This document shows, piece by piece, positions 11,000 through 21,560 of a stretch of DNA of 64,000 nt; positions within the stretch are counted from its first letter, which is position 1, and the number at the start of each line of letters is the position of its first letter. A program made the translations under genes and the position numbers. The notes beneath the pieces were generated by a model, which was not told the DNA's origin, did no database searches, and was given only the letters and a program-made list of their open reading frames with translations. Source of the stretch: Prorocentrum cordatum (lineage: Eukaryota; Sar; Dinophyceae; Prorocentrales; Prorocentraceae); NCBI GenBank assembly GCA_963575745.1, contig CAUYUJ010018577.1:62501-126500 (forward strand). Direction: 5' to 3'.

Positions 11000-11330
11000 T
11001 CATTGTCTTTTGCTTGCTTTTCTTGATTTTCGTAGCTTCCCCCCCGAAGCCAACGTTATATTTGTATCTGTGTCTACTCTCCCCTCCTGAGAGAGGCGGG
11101 GCCAACGAATCACCTTGCCCAGCTGGCTTTCCCGGTGCCTCCCAGCGCCGCAGGCGCGTGTGCCGAACGCGCCTGGCAGCGGGGCCGAAGCCAGCTGCTT
11201 GTGGCAGGTGTCGCAACCTGGGCGGTCCTTGTCGTCTGGGCCTCGGGTCAAAGCTCGGATCCGAGGCGGCCGTTTGGGACGATTCGGGCACCCCTGGAAC
11301 GCTCTCGGCGAGGTGCATCTGATGGAAAGC
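11000..11330 (-). CDS. possible C-terminal coding segment, unknown
   Basis: The minus frame here reads RALTRGPDDKDRPGCDTCHK, then GAFGTRACGAGRHRESQLGK and GRVDTDTNITLASGGKL, ending in a Lys/Arg-rich tail and a stop at about 11000. Its balanced composition stands out against the proline/serine frames around it, and the CxxC and later Cys/His could bind zinc. I recognise no family. Plus-strand frames over the same DNA are also open, so the choice is uncertain. Confidence 0.25.
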
Positions 11331-11929
11331 ACCCCGAGGCTGACGACCGCAGAGCAGCGACGAAAACGTCCGACCCGGTCCTGGTCGCTGGCGGAGGCGG
11401 CGGAGCGGTGGCTTGCCGAGCGGGACGTTGAGCCCCCGCGCGAGACGGCCAGCGGGGCGCGCAGGGCCGACCTGATCCTGACGGGGAGCGCCGAGCTCGA
11501 GGACGCGGGCCGCTGCTGCTGCATGCCTGGGGATGCCGAGGCCGGTGGAGCGCGGAAAGGGGGCGGGGCGAGGGGGGGGCGGCCTTCTGCAGAAGAGCCC
11601 AGAAGTGCGCACGCGGGCGGGAACGTTTGAGCAGCGTGTCGCGGCGGCGGCCCCGGCGGCACGTTTCTTTGCCCTGCGAGCGGGTGGCGTGTCGCTCCGC
11701 TCCGCGGGGCGGGAGGCCTTGCAAGTGCCGGGGCGTTGACGCTTAGGAACGGGGACGTAGATACCGTGTCGCGCCGAAACTTCGGTGACAACTCATGGGA
11801 GCCTCCCATACCGCCTTGTCGGCTCTCGCGAACCCGCGGGGGGGGGAGGGGAGGTGCGCGAGGCAAGATGCCTCTCTGGGAAAGGATCGCCCCCCTCCCG
11901 GAAGCCAAGAAGCGGGGGATGAGGAGGAA

Positions 11930-12345
11930 AAAGTAAAGGAGGAGGAGGAGGAGGAGGAGGAGGAGGAAGAGGAGGAGGAGGAGGAGGAGGAGGAGGAGGA
12001 GGAGAAGGCGGGGCTTCTCTGAGCAGGCCGCCCCCCCTCGCGCCGCGCCCTTCTGCGAGCCGCTGGGGCGTCGGCTGCTTCGGCAGCGCCCTCGTCCTGC
12101 CACCCCGCCCCGTGTCTGAGCCGCCTGGGCCGACGTGCCGGCGGCCGGCCTCGCGTGCGCTCCTGGGCCAGCGGGGGGCCACGGGGCGCACGCGGAGCCA
12201 GAGGGGAAGAGGCATGAAGAGGGGGGGGGGGGGAGGGGCAGCAGCAGATGGCATGCGGGAGGAGGAGGAGGAGGGGGGGAGGGGGAGGGGAGGGGGGGGA
12301 GGCGGAGGCGGAGGCGGAGGAGGAGGAGGAGGAGGAGGAGGTCGA
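11930..12345. repeat. two (GGA)n arrays around a GC-rich stretch
   Basis: Pure GGA/GAG at 11930-12005 and GGA with runs of G at 12220-12345. The middle 12006-12219 is about three-quarters GC with no gene I can support. Confidence 0.9.
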
Positions 12346-12539
12346 GCGTGCCCAAAGGGGTTCTCCGATGAAGCCCACGCCTCACCTGAGGGCCCAACAT
12401 CGTACAGTGGGACCCTTGAGGGGCAAACGAATGGCGGCTCGGATCGTCGAGGCCCGCACTCTCGCAGTCCCGAACTAAGAGGCAAGACGGTGAGCGTAAA
12501 GAAAGCTACCACAACGCTGACATTGAACCTATACTTAAC

Positions 12540-12655
12540 TCGGTCAGAGTCATCGAGCACAGTTTCCACTGGGCGCAGGCCAAGGCGAGCTAACGTATCA
12601 GCAGGGACGTCCCGCGAGAGCACCTCACGAACCAAGGCCTCCAGGGGCCTCCAGG
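12540..12655 (-). CDS. possible isolated exon, unknown
   Basis: The minus strand encodes LVREVLSRDVPADTLARLGL followed by RPVETVLDDSDRV, a coherent acidic/helical segment unlike the surrounding repeat. On its 3' side the sequence runs into GTTAAGTATAGG, which could serve as a donor site. No family recognised. It may be a remnant of a host gene interrupted by repeats. Confidence 0.25.
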
Positions 12656-13040
12656 GGGAGGAAGAGGAGGAGGAGAAGGAGGCGGAAGGGAAGGAGGAGG
12701 AGGAGGAAGGGAAGGAGGAGGTGGATCAGATCAGACACCTGTAAGGGCACGCGGCATGGGTCCACTTCGAACATGAATACGAACACCCTAGGACCGACTT
12801 GCCAACTGCGACTTTCGGACCATCTGTACGCCATCAGAACCCCAAATATAAACCACTGAACATCTCAGCCGTGAAATCCTAACCAGCGATCAATGAACCC
12901 TGCGAGACTGTCCACAAGTCAAGAGTCCGTGAAGCTCGGTGCTACCGATGTCTTCGCACGCTTGACAGGAGGAGGAGGAGGAGGAGGAGGAGGAGGAGGA
13001 GGCACAAGCAGAAGAGGAGGAGGACGAGGAGGAGGAGCAT
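12655..13040. repeat. (GGA)n arrays at 12655-12725 and 12968-13040
   Basis: Two GGA/GAG blocks. The DNA between them (12726-12967) is unique and shows no gene. Confidence 0.9.
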
Positions 13041-13149
13041 GCCAAGGAGTAGGAGTAGGAGTATGAGACGAGGACGCTACAGAGGAGTCATCCAGTTCGC
13101 CCTGGGCCCTCGGGGGGGTCATCGGGCGAACAGAAGGAGGACAGGTAAA

Positions 13150-14145
13150 GGATGATGATGCTGATGATGATGGTGATGATGATGGTGCTGATTGATGGTG
13201 GTAATGCTGATAATGATGAGTATGACTACGATAATGACGCTGGTGATGCCTATGCTGTTGTTGATGATGAAGATGGCGGTGCCGATGATGCTACTGATCA
13301 TAATCATCACAATGATGGTGCTTATAATAACGATGCTGATGCTACTGAGGCTGCTGGTGATGATGCTGATGCTGGTGATGATGCTGCTGCTGATGACGAG
13401 AGTACAGGTGATGATGTTGATGAAGATGAGGATGGTGACGCCGATTATGATCATGCTGATGATGCTGATGATGCTGGTGGTGGTGACGATGCTGATGATG
13501 ATGACGATGATGATGGTGGTGGTGGTGGCGGTGAGGATGAGGCTAATGATGATGCTGATACTGATGATGCTGATGATGCTGATGATGATGATGGTGATGA
13601 TGGTGATGATGCTGCTGCTGCTGCTGATGGGGACGCCGCTGATGATGATTATGATGATGATGACGCTGATCATGATACTGGTGATGATGAGTATGAGGAT
13701 GAGGGTGGTGATGGTGATGATGATGGTGATGATGACGTTGACGACGATGATGATGCTGATGATGATGCTGGTGATGATGATGATGCTGATGCTGACTATG
13801 ATCGTGATGATGCTGATTACGATTGTGATGCTACTGCTGCTGAAGATGAATATGGGGATGCTGATGATGATGAGGACGACGACGACGACGAGATGGTGAT
13901 GCTGATGCTGATGATGCTGAGGACGATGATGATAATGAGGATTATACAGATGATGGTAATGATGATATTGATGGTGATGGTGATACGGATGATGATGACG
14001 ACGATGCTATGATGATGCTGATGATGCTGATGATGGTGATGATGATGACGACGATGACAACGAAGCTGATGATGATGCTGATGCTGATGGTAATGGTGAT
14101 GATGTTGATGATGATGCTAATGATGATGATGACGATGATTAAGAT
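13150..14145. repeat. about 1 kb of (GAT)n/(GCT GAT)n
   Basis: GATGATGCTGATGAT-type triplets with GGT, GAC and TAT variants over almost 1000 bp. One plus frame is open for 286 codons as Asp-rich sequence and another as Met-rich sequence, both from the triplet period. No codon-like third-position pattern separates the frames, so I do not call it a gene. Confidence 0.95.
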
Positions 14146-14299
14146 ACGGTGGAGGTTGTAGATAAGGATAACTTCGATAAGGAACCCAGGGTCTCGCGAC
14201 CGATGGGCGGCTAAACGTGAGCCATCCACCTCGCCTTGAAACAATAAGGAATGCGCCTAGGCCTGGGCCCCAGGAATACGTTCCTTATCCAATGCCGCC

Positions 14300-14405
14300 G
14301 CCGTAATGATGATAATGATGATGATGATGATGATGATGATGATGCTGATGCTGATGATGGTGATGGTGATGGTGACGGTGATGGTGATGGTGATGATGCT
14401 GCTGC

Positions 14406-14446
<41 letters not shown>

Positions 14447-14640
14447 CTGATGACAATCATGATTCATGATGATACGGAGGAGGAGGAGGCGGAGGAGGAG
14501 GAGGTGGAGCGTAGCCGAAGGAGAGGAGGAGGAGGAGGAGGAGGAGGAGGCGGAGGAGGAGGAGGAGGTGGAGCGTAGCCGAAGGAGAGGAGGAGGAGGA
14601 GGAGGGGGAGGAGGAGAAGGAGAAGGAAGAGGAGAGAGGC
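14300..14640. repeat. (GAT)n followed by (GGA)n with a duplicated interruption
   Basis: GAT array at 14300-14475, then GGA array. In the GGA part the non-repeat string GTGGAGCGTAGCCGAAGGAG occurs twice, near 14503 and 14569, so a unit of roughly 65 bp was duplicated. Confidence 0.9.
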
Positions 14641-14809
14641 AGCAAAGGAACCCAAAGGATGAGGACATTCAAGGAATGATTCTGAGCCTGTGTCAGATCG
14701 CTCTGCCGGGCGCGGACTCGAGGTATGGGCAAGCTGCCCGAGGCGCCTGGAGCGCCAAGACGTCTGCCGCGCGCGGTGCAGGATTAGAGGGACAAGCTGC
14801 GCAAGCAGA

Positions 14810-14952
14810 AGCCTACGGAGGCCCGCGTGGATCTCGTGGGTCGGCGCTGCGCCCCTCTCCCGATTGCGCGCAGAGCGCGCCGGGAGCGGCGCCGGGGCCG
14901 TCGGGTGGCGCCCGGCGCGGACCCAAGAGATCCGCGCGGACCTCCGACGATG
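14810..14952. repeat. T-shaped fold-back element, copy D (diverged)
   Basis: The left arm GGAGGCCCGCGTGGATCTCG pairs with the right arm CGGACCCAAGAGATCCGCGC and CGGACCTCCGACG. The centre keeps GCGCGCAGAGCGCGC and a GGCGCC-rich second palindrome, in the same order as copy A at 38711. Confidence 0.6.
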
Positions 14953-15484
14953 CAGGATCGTTCGGGCTTCTCTCAGGTCGGGTATGTCCTCCTGCAGGCG
15001 GATTTTGGAAGAGAAACGCAAGATAGTCAAAGATATCCCGAAATTGTGCAACTCGGCAGTGGACAAATCTCCCTCTAGTAAACCCCCCCCGAGTGAAAAC
15101 GGCCTAGGACCGAAACCGACGGACCTGGACCCGCAAAAATGACGGCCGCGACGCCCTCTCGCGAACCGAAAACGGCCAATTCGCTGATCGACGTGTCGGG
15201 GTAGGAGGCCTGTCCACCTCCGAAAAACAAGAGACCAGGAAAGGGTCCCCCGACTATTTTTTTTCGGACTCTTTGTGAGCATTCCCGACTCGAGACTTCT
15301 CTTCTTCTGCTCGAGCCTCGCTGGCGTCTGGACCACGCCTCGGGCCTCGGGCGGCCGCTCCGGGGACGAGCCCGGCGCCCCCGGGGAGCGCCCCCCCAAC
15401 GGGGGGCAGGATGCCGGAGACCATCCCGGGGCGAGAACGCCGCCAGGAGCCAGCGAGAACTATAGGTCGAAGGGGGAGAAGCTG

Positions 15485-15648
15485 CGCAAGCATGGACTTC
15501 TGGCGCTCCGCGCTGACTTCTCGGATCCGCGCTGGGCCCCCCCCCGGCGGCGCCTCTGGCGGCGCCCCTGGCGCGCTCCGCGCGCCAGGGAGAGGGGTCC
15601 AGCGCGGGTCCAAGAAATCCGCGCGGAGCGCCACAAGTTTATGTTTAT
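15485..15648. repeat. T-shaped fold-back element, copy C
   Basis: Arms TGGCGCTCCGCGCTGACTTC..GGATCCGCGCTGGGCCCC and the matching complement, ending CGCCACAAGTTTATGTTTA. The centre carries GGCGCCTCTGGCGGCGCC and the near-perfect inner hairpin CTGGCGCGCTCCGCGCGCCAG. Each copy would fold as a long stem with two short side hairpins. Confidence 0.85.
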
Positions 15649-15654
15649 GACGTT

Positions 15655-16270
15655 TTTTCTTCTTCTTCTTCTTCTTCTTCTTCTACTGGAGCACGTCCAA
15701 AAACCTGCCTCTTTTTTCTTCTACTGGAGCACGTCCAAAAGCCTGCCTCCTCGAGCCCCGATCCTCCAGGACCCCGTGCCTTCGAAGCGCAACCGAGGCG
15801 AGAACGCCGTCAGGAACCAGCGAACACTCTAAGAGCACGTCCAAAAGCCTGCCTCCTCGAGCCCCGATCATCCAGGACCCTATGCCTTCGAAGCGTAACC
15901 GAGGCGAGAACGCCGTCAGGAACCAGCGAACACTCAAGGAGCACGTCCAAAAGCCTGCCTCCTCGAGCCCAGATCCTTCAGGACACCGTGCCTTCGAAGC
16001 GCAACCGAGGCGAGAACGCCGTCAGGAACCAGCGAACACTCTAAGAACACGTCCAGAAGCGCGCCTCCTTGAGCCCCGATCCTCCAGGACCCTGTGCCTT
16101 CGAAGCGCATCCCGAGGCGAGAACACCGTCAGGAACCAGCGAACACTCTAGGAGCACGTCCGAAATCCTGCCTCCTCGAGCCCCGATCCTCCAGGACCCT
16201 GTGCCTTCGAAGCGCATCCCGAGGTGAGAACGCCGTCAGGAACCAGCGAAAACTCTAGGAGCGCATCCGA
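15655..16270. repeat. 106-bp minisatellite, five to six copies
   Basis: After a TTC run, the landmark GCACGTCC (or close variant) recurs at 15729, 15835, 15941, 16047, 16154 and, altered, at 16261, a spacing of 106-107 bp. Each unit contains GCCTGCCTCCTCGAGCC, CAGGACCCTGTGCCTTCGAA and GAGGCGAGAACGCCGTCAGG. The period is not a multiple of three, so it is unlikely to be coding. Confidence 0.95.
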
Positions 16271-16351
16271 GAGCCCGCCTCCGAGATATGCCGCCCGTTT
16301 GCCAGCGCTGGCCTCAACACAATGTGCTCATATGCACCGTGCCGGTGCGCA

Positions 16352-16571
16352 AACCGCGTGGTGCATACCATACAGTGGAGGCCAGTCCAGAAGAAACCTT
16401 CCACAAGAAACCCAACCCTGAGAACCCAGGACGTCCATTGATTTTCGTGTGGGAACGTCACGCTCTCCATGGCATAACCATTGACACCCAAGAAACCCAG
16501 GGCACCCTGGAGGCAAGCAGGGTGTTTCTTGGCATGGGCCCCCACTGTATGGTGGACGCGGTGTGGTGCTG
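16352..16571. repeat. fold-back element, about 220 bp
   Basis: The left arm CGCGTGGTGCATACCATACA..GTGGAGGCC pairs with the right arm GGCCCCCACTGTATGGTGGA..CGCG; AAGAAAC and its complement GTTTCTT also face each other further in. The loop is about 120 bp. Arms have several mismatches. Confidence 0.55.
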
Positions 16572-16792
16572 CACTCTGGCTGGTGCCCTGGGCGCGTCCG
16601 AAGCGGACATGCCAGTCGGGCGTTGCTAAGGGTTCCCCTGGCCCAAGGTGCCCCCCAGCTTTTCACGCGCCGTTCTGGAGCCCCTGGGGCCCTCTGGGCC
16701 TCGTGGGGGGGCTCTGTGGAAGCCGCGGGGGCCTCCTTGGAAATCCTGGGGGCACCTTGGGCCAAGGACACTTCTAGCATCTGGGGAAACCA

Positions 16793-16946
16793 AGAAGTAC
16801 CGATACCGCCACCCCCCGGACCTCTCCCGGGGTGCGTTCTGACCAGGATTTCGAGGCGAATCCAGCGGTGGCGACGCGGGCCTCCCAGGAGGCCCAGAAA
16901 GGGGAACACGGGCGAGGGGGTAGAGGTATGGGTACCTTCTCCTCCT
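16793..16946. repeat. fold-back element, about 150 bp
   Basis: AAGTACCGATACCGCCACCC at the left pairs with GGGGGTAGAGGTATGGGTAC at the right. The inner sequence includes CGGACCTCTCCC and CAGGAGGCCC. Around it, 16572-16792 and 16947-17440 are GC-rich unique DNA with open frames on both strands but no recognisable gene. Confidence 0.5.
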
Positions 16947-17619
16947 CCGAGCCGCACCCGAGCCAAGGGACGCGCCAAGGAGCATGCCACTGGACCTCCT
17001 GCCCTCGTGGCGGACCTCGGCGGGACCTCGCTGCAAGGGCCCCCTCTCCGCGCACGGGGGGGCGAAAGGGGGGGGGGGGGCGCCGCCTCTCCATGGCGAG
17101 CCCGTGCGGCGGGTAGAGGTGCCTGCCCCAGCGATGGGGAGAGCGAGGGAGTGGGCGTCGGGGGAAGGGAAAGGGGGGGAGGGAAGGTGAGGCGGGCGGA
17201 TTCAGCATTCAGCGTGCAATCAACCCGTATCGTAAGGATGCGCGGTGAGGATGCAGGGGCCTTGGAGGCCCATGTTGACGTTTTTCAAATGAGGATGGCC
17301 AGCGAAAGCCGCTAAGGATGGGCCGAAGGGGCAAGGATGCAAGGGTACCCCTGGGAAGGTTGCCCATGCTTACAATGCGGGCTGACTTTAGATTGAGGCA
17401 CCTAAATGTTAGCCTGACCGCGGGAACATAATCACTCACGTCGGGAAGACATTCCCGACTTTGGCGGGAGGTCCCGACCCCCCCATCCGCTCAGACCGGT
17501 TTACGGCCAATAGCAGTGGGACCACGAGGGGGTCACAAAGCCTTGAGATCACGAGCGCCCTGGTCCGCAAAACTCCCACATTTCGTGCAAAGCAAAAAGA
17601 GGACAGAGGGAGGCTGAAG

Positions 17620-17675
17620 AGAAGGAGGAGGAGGAGGAGGAGGAGGAGGAGGAGGAGGAGGAGGAGGAGGAGGAA
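17620..17675. repeat. (GGA)n array
   Basis: Short pure GGA array between unique sequences. Confidence 0.95.
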
Positions 17676-17889
17676 GAGCATGAGGTTCACTGCCCACAAA
17701 CGGAGCGGACGGAGGGGGGGGGAGACAGTAAAAGGGGGGCGTGCGCCTCTCAGGATGGGAGCTACCTGCTCCCTGACGAGGGCGACGAGCCCTGCCAGGG
17801 ACCCCCGACGAGGCGCCCCCCCCCCCCCACCCCAAAAAAAAAACGCCCCAACGCAACAAACTCACCCTGCTCTGCCTCGGCCGACTGTC

Positions 17890-18064
17890 AACTGGCGAAG
17901 AACGGTACAACATAAACTTTTCCGCCGCCGGGGGCGCCTGCCCCTCGGCGGCTGGAAAGTCTGTACCCCTACGGTGCCACCGTAAGGGTATAAACTTTCC
18001 AGCCGCCCTGGGACAGGCGCCCCCGACGGCGGAAAAGTCTATGTTATACCGTCCTTCGCCCGTT
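17890..18064. repeat. fold-back element, 175 bp, high arm identity
   Basis: Starts AACTGGCGAAGAACGGTACA and ends TATACCGTCCTTCGCCCGTT, its near complement. The arms run through CATAAACTTTTCCGCCG and GGCGGCTGGAAAGT to a tip at about 17970-17985 (CCCTACGGTGCCACCGTAAG). It is a linear hairpin without the two inner side hairpins of the T-shaped family, but shares the ACATAAACTTTT arm motif with copy A of that family. Confidence 0.85.
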
Positions 18065-18066
18065 AA

Positions 18067-19560
18067 TGAAGGGGCCCAGGACACACAAATAAATACACAC
18101 AAATAAAACTATCTCCCATATTTTCCTACATTTTCTGGGTTTTTGTCTTCCCCCCCACTTCCCATATTTTCCCCTATTTTCTGGGGGATCGAGGATTCAT
18201 TGTGTCTGTGCGTTTCTTTTCCTCCTGAGTTAAGACTGGGCCGATCGCCCGGCTTGGGCCTCGGGACCTGCCGGGGGGCCCGCCCGCCGAGGGCTACCCG
18301 CCTCCCGCGCGAGAGCGCGGCCAAGGGCGGGCAGCTCGACCTCGAGCCCGAACCGAGGGGCCACGGCCTGCTTCGAGGAGGGGGCCACGCCGTCTCTGGC
18401 TGGGGCACACATGAAGGGGCCCCAGGACACACAGATAAATACACACAAATCAAGCCATTCCTTATATTTTATGATATGTTCTGGGTTTTTGTCTTCCCCC
18501 CCCCACTTCCCATATTTTCCCCTGTTTTCTGGGGAACCGCCGATTAATTGTGTCTGTGTGTTTTTTCCCTCCTGGACAAAGGCCACCGCCGCCCCGACGT
18601 GCGTCCAAACGCGGGAGCGGGCGGCCTCCGAGGGGGGCCGGCGGGGCCCCAGATGCGCAGGCGGAGAACACAGAGCGGGATGCGCTTGTGCGCACGCGAC
18701 GAGGGGCCTCCCGAGTGGGGTCAGGGTGGATGGGCTCTGAGGATCGCGCCGGATCGCCGATGCATCGGCGATGCACCGTCGACGGGTCGGCAACGCATCG
18801 GCGACGTCGGCGCGGAGAACATCGGGCTCCGCATCGAGCCGCATCGCCGATGCATCGGCGTTGCGGCGCGACCCCCCGACTCCATCTACTCGGACCCCAC
18901 CTGGGAGGCCTAGAGTCAGGTCGGGCCCAGAGGCGGATTTCTTGGACGAAAATAACGAAAAAATAGTCAACACAAATTCAAACATAGCCAGAAATAGAAG
19001 AGAAGTCGCCCCCAGGTTACTTGTTTACAATTCTCGAAATTCTCCTTCTGTAGGAGGACATGCCCGACTTAAGCCTGGAGCGACCTCCCACGCACCGTGA
19101 AGCCCACGCCTCCTCTGAGACCCTGTGGGCCTCTGCAGACCCCTGCGGGCCATGCTGAAGGGGCCCCAGGACACACAAAGACGTAGACACAAGTACCAGG
19201 ATTCCCCATATGTTCCCATGTTCTCTGGGACTTTTCGTTGTTCCCCCCCCACTTCCCACACTTTCCCACATTTTCTGCGGAATCGATGATTGATTGATTG
19301 TGTGTTTTCCCCTCCCGAGAAGCCCACGCCTCCTCTGAGACCCTGTGGGCCTCTGCAGACCCCTGCGGGCCATGTTGAAGGGGCCCCGGGACACCCAAAG
19401 ACACAGACACGAGCACCAGGATTCCCCATAGTTTTTTTCCCATGGTTTCTGGGACTCTTCGTCGTTCCCCCCCACACTTCCCACACTTTCCCACGTTTTC
19501 TGCGGAATCGATGATTGATTGATTGTGTGTGTTTTCCCCTCCCGAGAAGCCCGCGCCTCC
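18067..19560 (+). repeat. cluster of four related repeats with CACACA/CCCAC motifs
   Basis: Four copies of the order GGGGCCCCAGGACACAC(A), GTCTTCCCCCC or GTTCCCCCCC, CTTCCCA.A.TTTCCC.C, TTTTCTG(C/G)GG, TTGTGTCTGTG or GATTGATTGTGTG begin near 18070, 18415, 19155 and 19378. The last two are a tandem duplication of 220-228 bp that also carries GAAGCCCACGCCTCCTCTGA. Copies one and two are more alike to each other. No open frame is shared. Confidence 0.8.
18728..18912. repeat. fold-back element of the GCATCGGCGATGC family, copy 1
   Basis: Contains repeated GCATCGCCGATGC-type palindromes and ends ..GACTCCATCTACTCGG, ACCCCACCTGGGAGGCCT. The same elements in the same order occur at 41465-41697 and 41892-42110, the latter with perfect ends. 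Confidence 0.65.
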
Positions 19561-19699
19561 TCGGAGACTCCGTGGGCCTCTGCGGACCCCTGCGGGCCAC
19601 GCGGGCAGCACGCGGCACGGGGCGGGGAAGCCCTGCGGGCACCGCCCGCTCTCCCCCGGGCAGTGCTGCTCTACGTTCTGGGGCCAGCGCAGGGCCGGG

Positions 19700-19830
19700 C
19701 CCAGACAGCGTTTTTCGCTTTTCGCTGCGTTTTCGTTTCCCCTTCGTTTTCCCTTCGTTTTCCTTGCGTTTTTCGCTTTTCGCTGCGTTTTCGTTTTTCG
19801 CTTTTCGCTGCGTTTTTCGCTTTGTCTCGA
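19700..19830. repeat. TTTTCGCT-type low-complexity stretch
   Basis: Repeating GTTTTTCGCTTTTCGCTGC and GTTTTCGTTTTTCGC blocks, an imperfect microsatellite. Confidence 0.8.
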
Positions 19831-20312
19831 CTTCGCCTTTGCTGCAAAACGACATCGAAAGGCCCACGGACTCGCCAGAACACCGTTGAGGTCCACCCCT
19901 GGGGGCCAGCACCCGAGGCTTGCCGTAAGTCGGGCGTGTCCCTCTACACAGGAGGAATGTTCGTGAACAGCCACAAAGTAATGTGGTGACGATTTTTCTG
20001 GCATTTTCGAATATTGTTGCTCCTCTTCGGACATGCTGCTTTCCTTCCCAAGATCCGCCTGGAGGCGGACACGTCCGACCTGCGGCTTGCCATCGCTCGG
20101 ACGTCCATTCCCCGTGCAAGGCTTGGTTTCGTGCGTGCCTGTTCTTGGGGGGCCAGACGATCCAGGGTGCTTCTCGACGGCCCCCGCCAGGAAAGCACTG
20201 CACACGCCCGGGCGATGCCAGGGAGGGCGGTCGCCGGCGCATTCGGCAAGCTGGCGGGCCGCGCCGTGACAGGGGCACACCAGGCAATCATAGCAGAAGG
20301 AACACCGCCAGA

Positions 20313-20463
20313 AACGTAAACTTTTGGCGCTCCACGCGGATTTCATTGATCCGCGCTGGCCCCCCCTGCGGCGCCTCTGGCGGCGCCCCTGGCGCGCTCC
20401 GCGCGCCAGGGAGGGGGGCCCAACGCGGATCCAAGAAATCCGCGCGGAGCGCCAACAGTTTTT
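20313..20463. repeat. T-shaped fold-back element, copy B
   Basis: Left arm GTAAACTTTTGGCGCTCCAC..GATCCGCGCTGGCCCCCC, right arm GGGGGGCCCAACGCGGATCC..GCGCGGAGCGCCAACAG. The centre has GGCGCCTCTGGCGGCGCC and the perfect 10-bp inner hairpin CCTGGCGCGC-TCC-GCGCGCCAGG. Confidence 0.9.
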
Positions 20464-20564
20464 TTTGTTTTTTGTTTTTTGTTCCCAACCATCCTGTGGT
20501 GTTGGGTCCTCGTTATGAAGAGACGGTCCCCGCGTTCTCCTCCTCTCGTGCCCCCCCCCCTTCC

Positions 20565-21560
20565 TCCCTACTGTCCGCATGCGTCTCGCACACCCAATAC
20601 AGCGTTTCGTAGCCCCATAGGGAGCCCCACCGAAGGTCCCAGTGCTACCGTCCGCATGCGTCCCGCACACCCAGTACAGCGTTTCGTGGCCCCATAGGGA
20701 GCCCCACCGAAGGTCCCAATGTTACCGTCCGCATGCGTCCCGCACACGCAGTACAGCGCTTCGTGGCCCCATAGGGAGCTCCACCGAAGGTCCCAGTGCT
20801 ACCGTCCGCATGCGTCCCGCACTCACAGTGCAGCGTTTCGTGGCCCTCCTCCTCCTCCTCCTCCTCCCTGCGTTTCACCAACCCAATACAACGTTTCGTG
20901 GCCCCATAGGGAGCCCCACCGAAGGCCCCAATGCTACCGTCCGCATGCGTCCCGCACACCCAGTACAGCGTTTCGTGGCCCCATAGGGAGCCCCACCGAA
21001 TGTCCCAATGTTACCGTCCGCATGCGTCCCGCACACCCAGTACAGCGTTTCGTGGCCCTTCTCCCCCACCTCCCTGCGTTTCGCCCACTCAGTACAGCGT
21101 TTCGTGGCCCCATAGGGAGCTCCACCGAAGGCCCCAGTGCCCCCGTCCGCATGCGTCTCGGAAACCCACTTTGGCATTTTCACCCACCCAGTGCAACGTT
21201 TCGTGGCCCCATAAAGGGGGCTCCACCCAAGGCCCCAATGCCACCGTCCGTATGCGTCCGGGAAATGTAATTTGGCATTTTCACCCGCGCAGTGCAGCGT
21301 TTCGTGGCCCCATAGGGGGCTCCACCGAAGCCCCCAGTGGGACCGTCCGCATGCGTCCCGGTAACCCAATTTGGCATTTTCACTCACTCAGTAGAGCGCT
21401 TCGTGGCCCCATAGGGAGCTCCACCGAAGCCCTCAGTGGGACCGTCCGCATGCGTCCCGGAAACCCAATTCGGCACACCACCCACAGAGTAAAGCGTTCC
21501 CCCCCGCCCAGTGCAGCGCTTCGTGGCCCCATAGGGAGCTTCACCGAAGCAGATATTCAC
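20565..21560 (+). repeat. 77-bp minisatellite changing to a 99-bp period
   Basis: The string GTCCGCATGCGT (one copy GTCCGTATGCGT) recurs near 20572, 20650, 20727, 20804, 20939, 21016, 21145, 21246, 21345 and 21444. Early spacing is 77 bp. Two units are longer because of a TCC/CCC insertion, and the last units have a 99-101 bp period after gaining TTTGGCATTTTCACCC. Each unit has GTTTCGTGGCCCCATAGGGA. Reading frames across the array are open but cannot be in register with a 77-bp period. Confidence 0.95.

Noticed and set aside
13152-14012. Long Asp-rich and Met-rich plus-strand frames
   Set aside because: Produced by the GAT triplet period; no domain and no frame preference.
15655-16270. CRISPR-like array
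   Set aside because: 106-bp units are contiguous and similar throughout; there are no short repeats with unique spacers.
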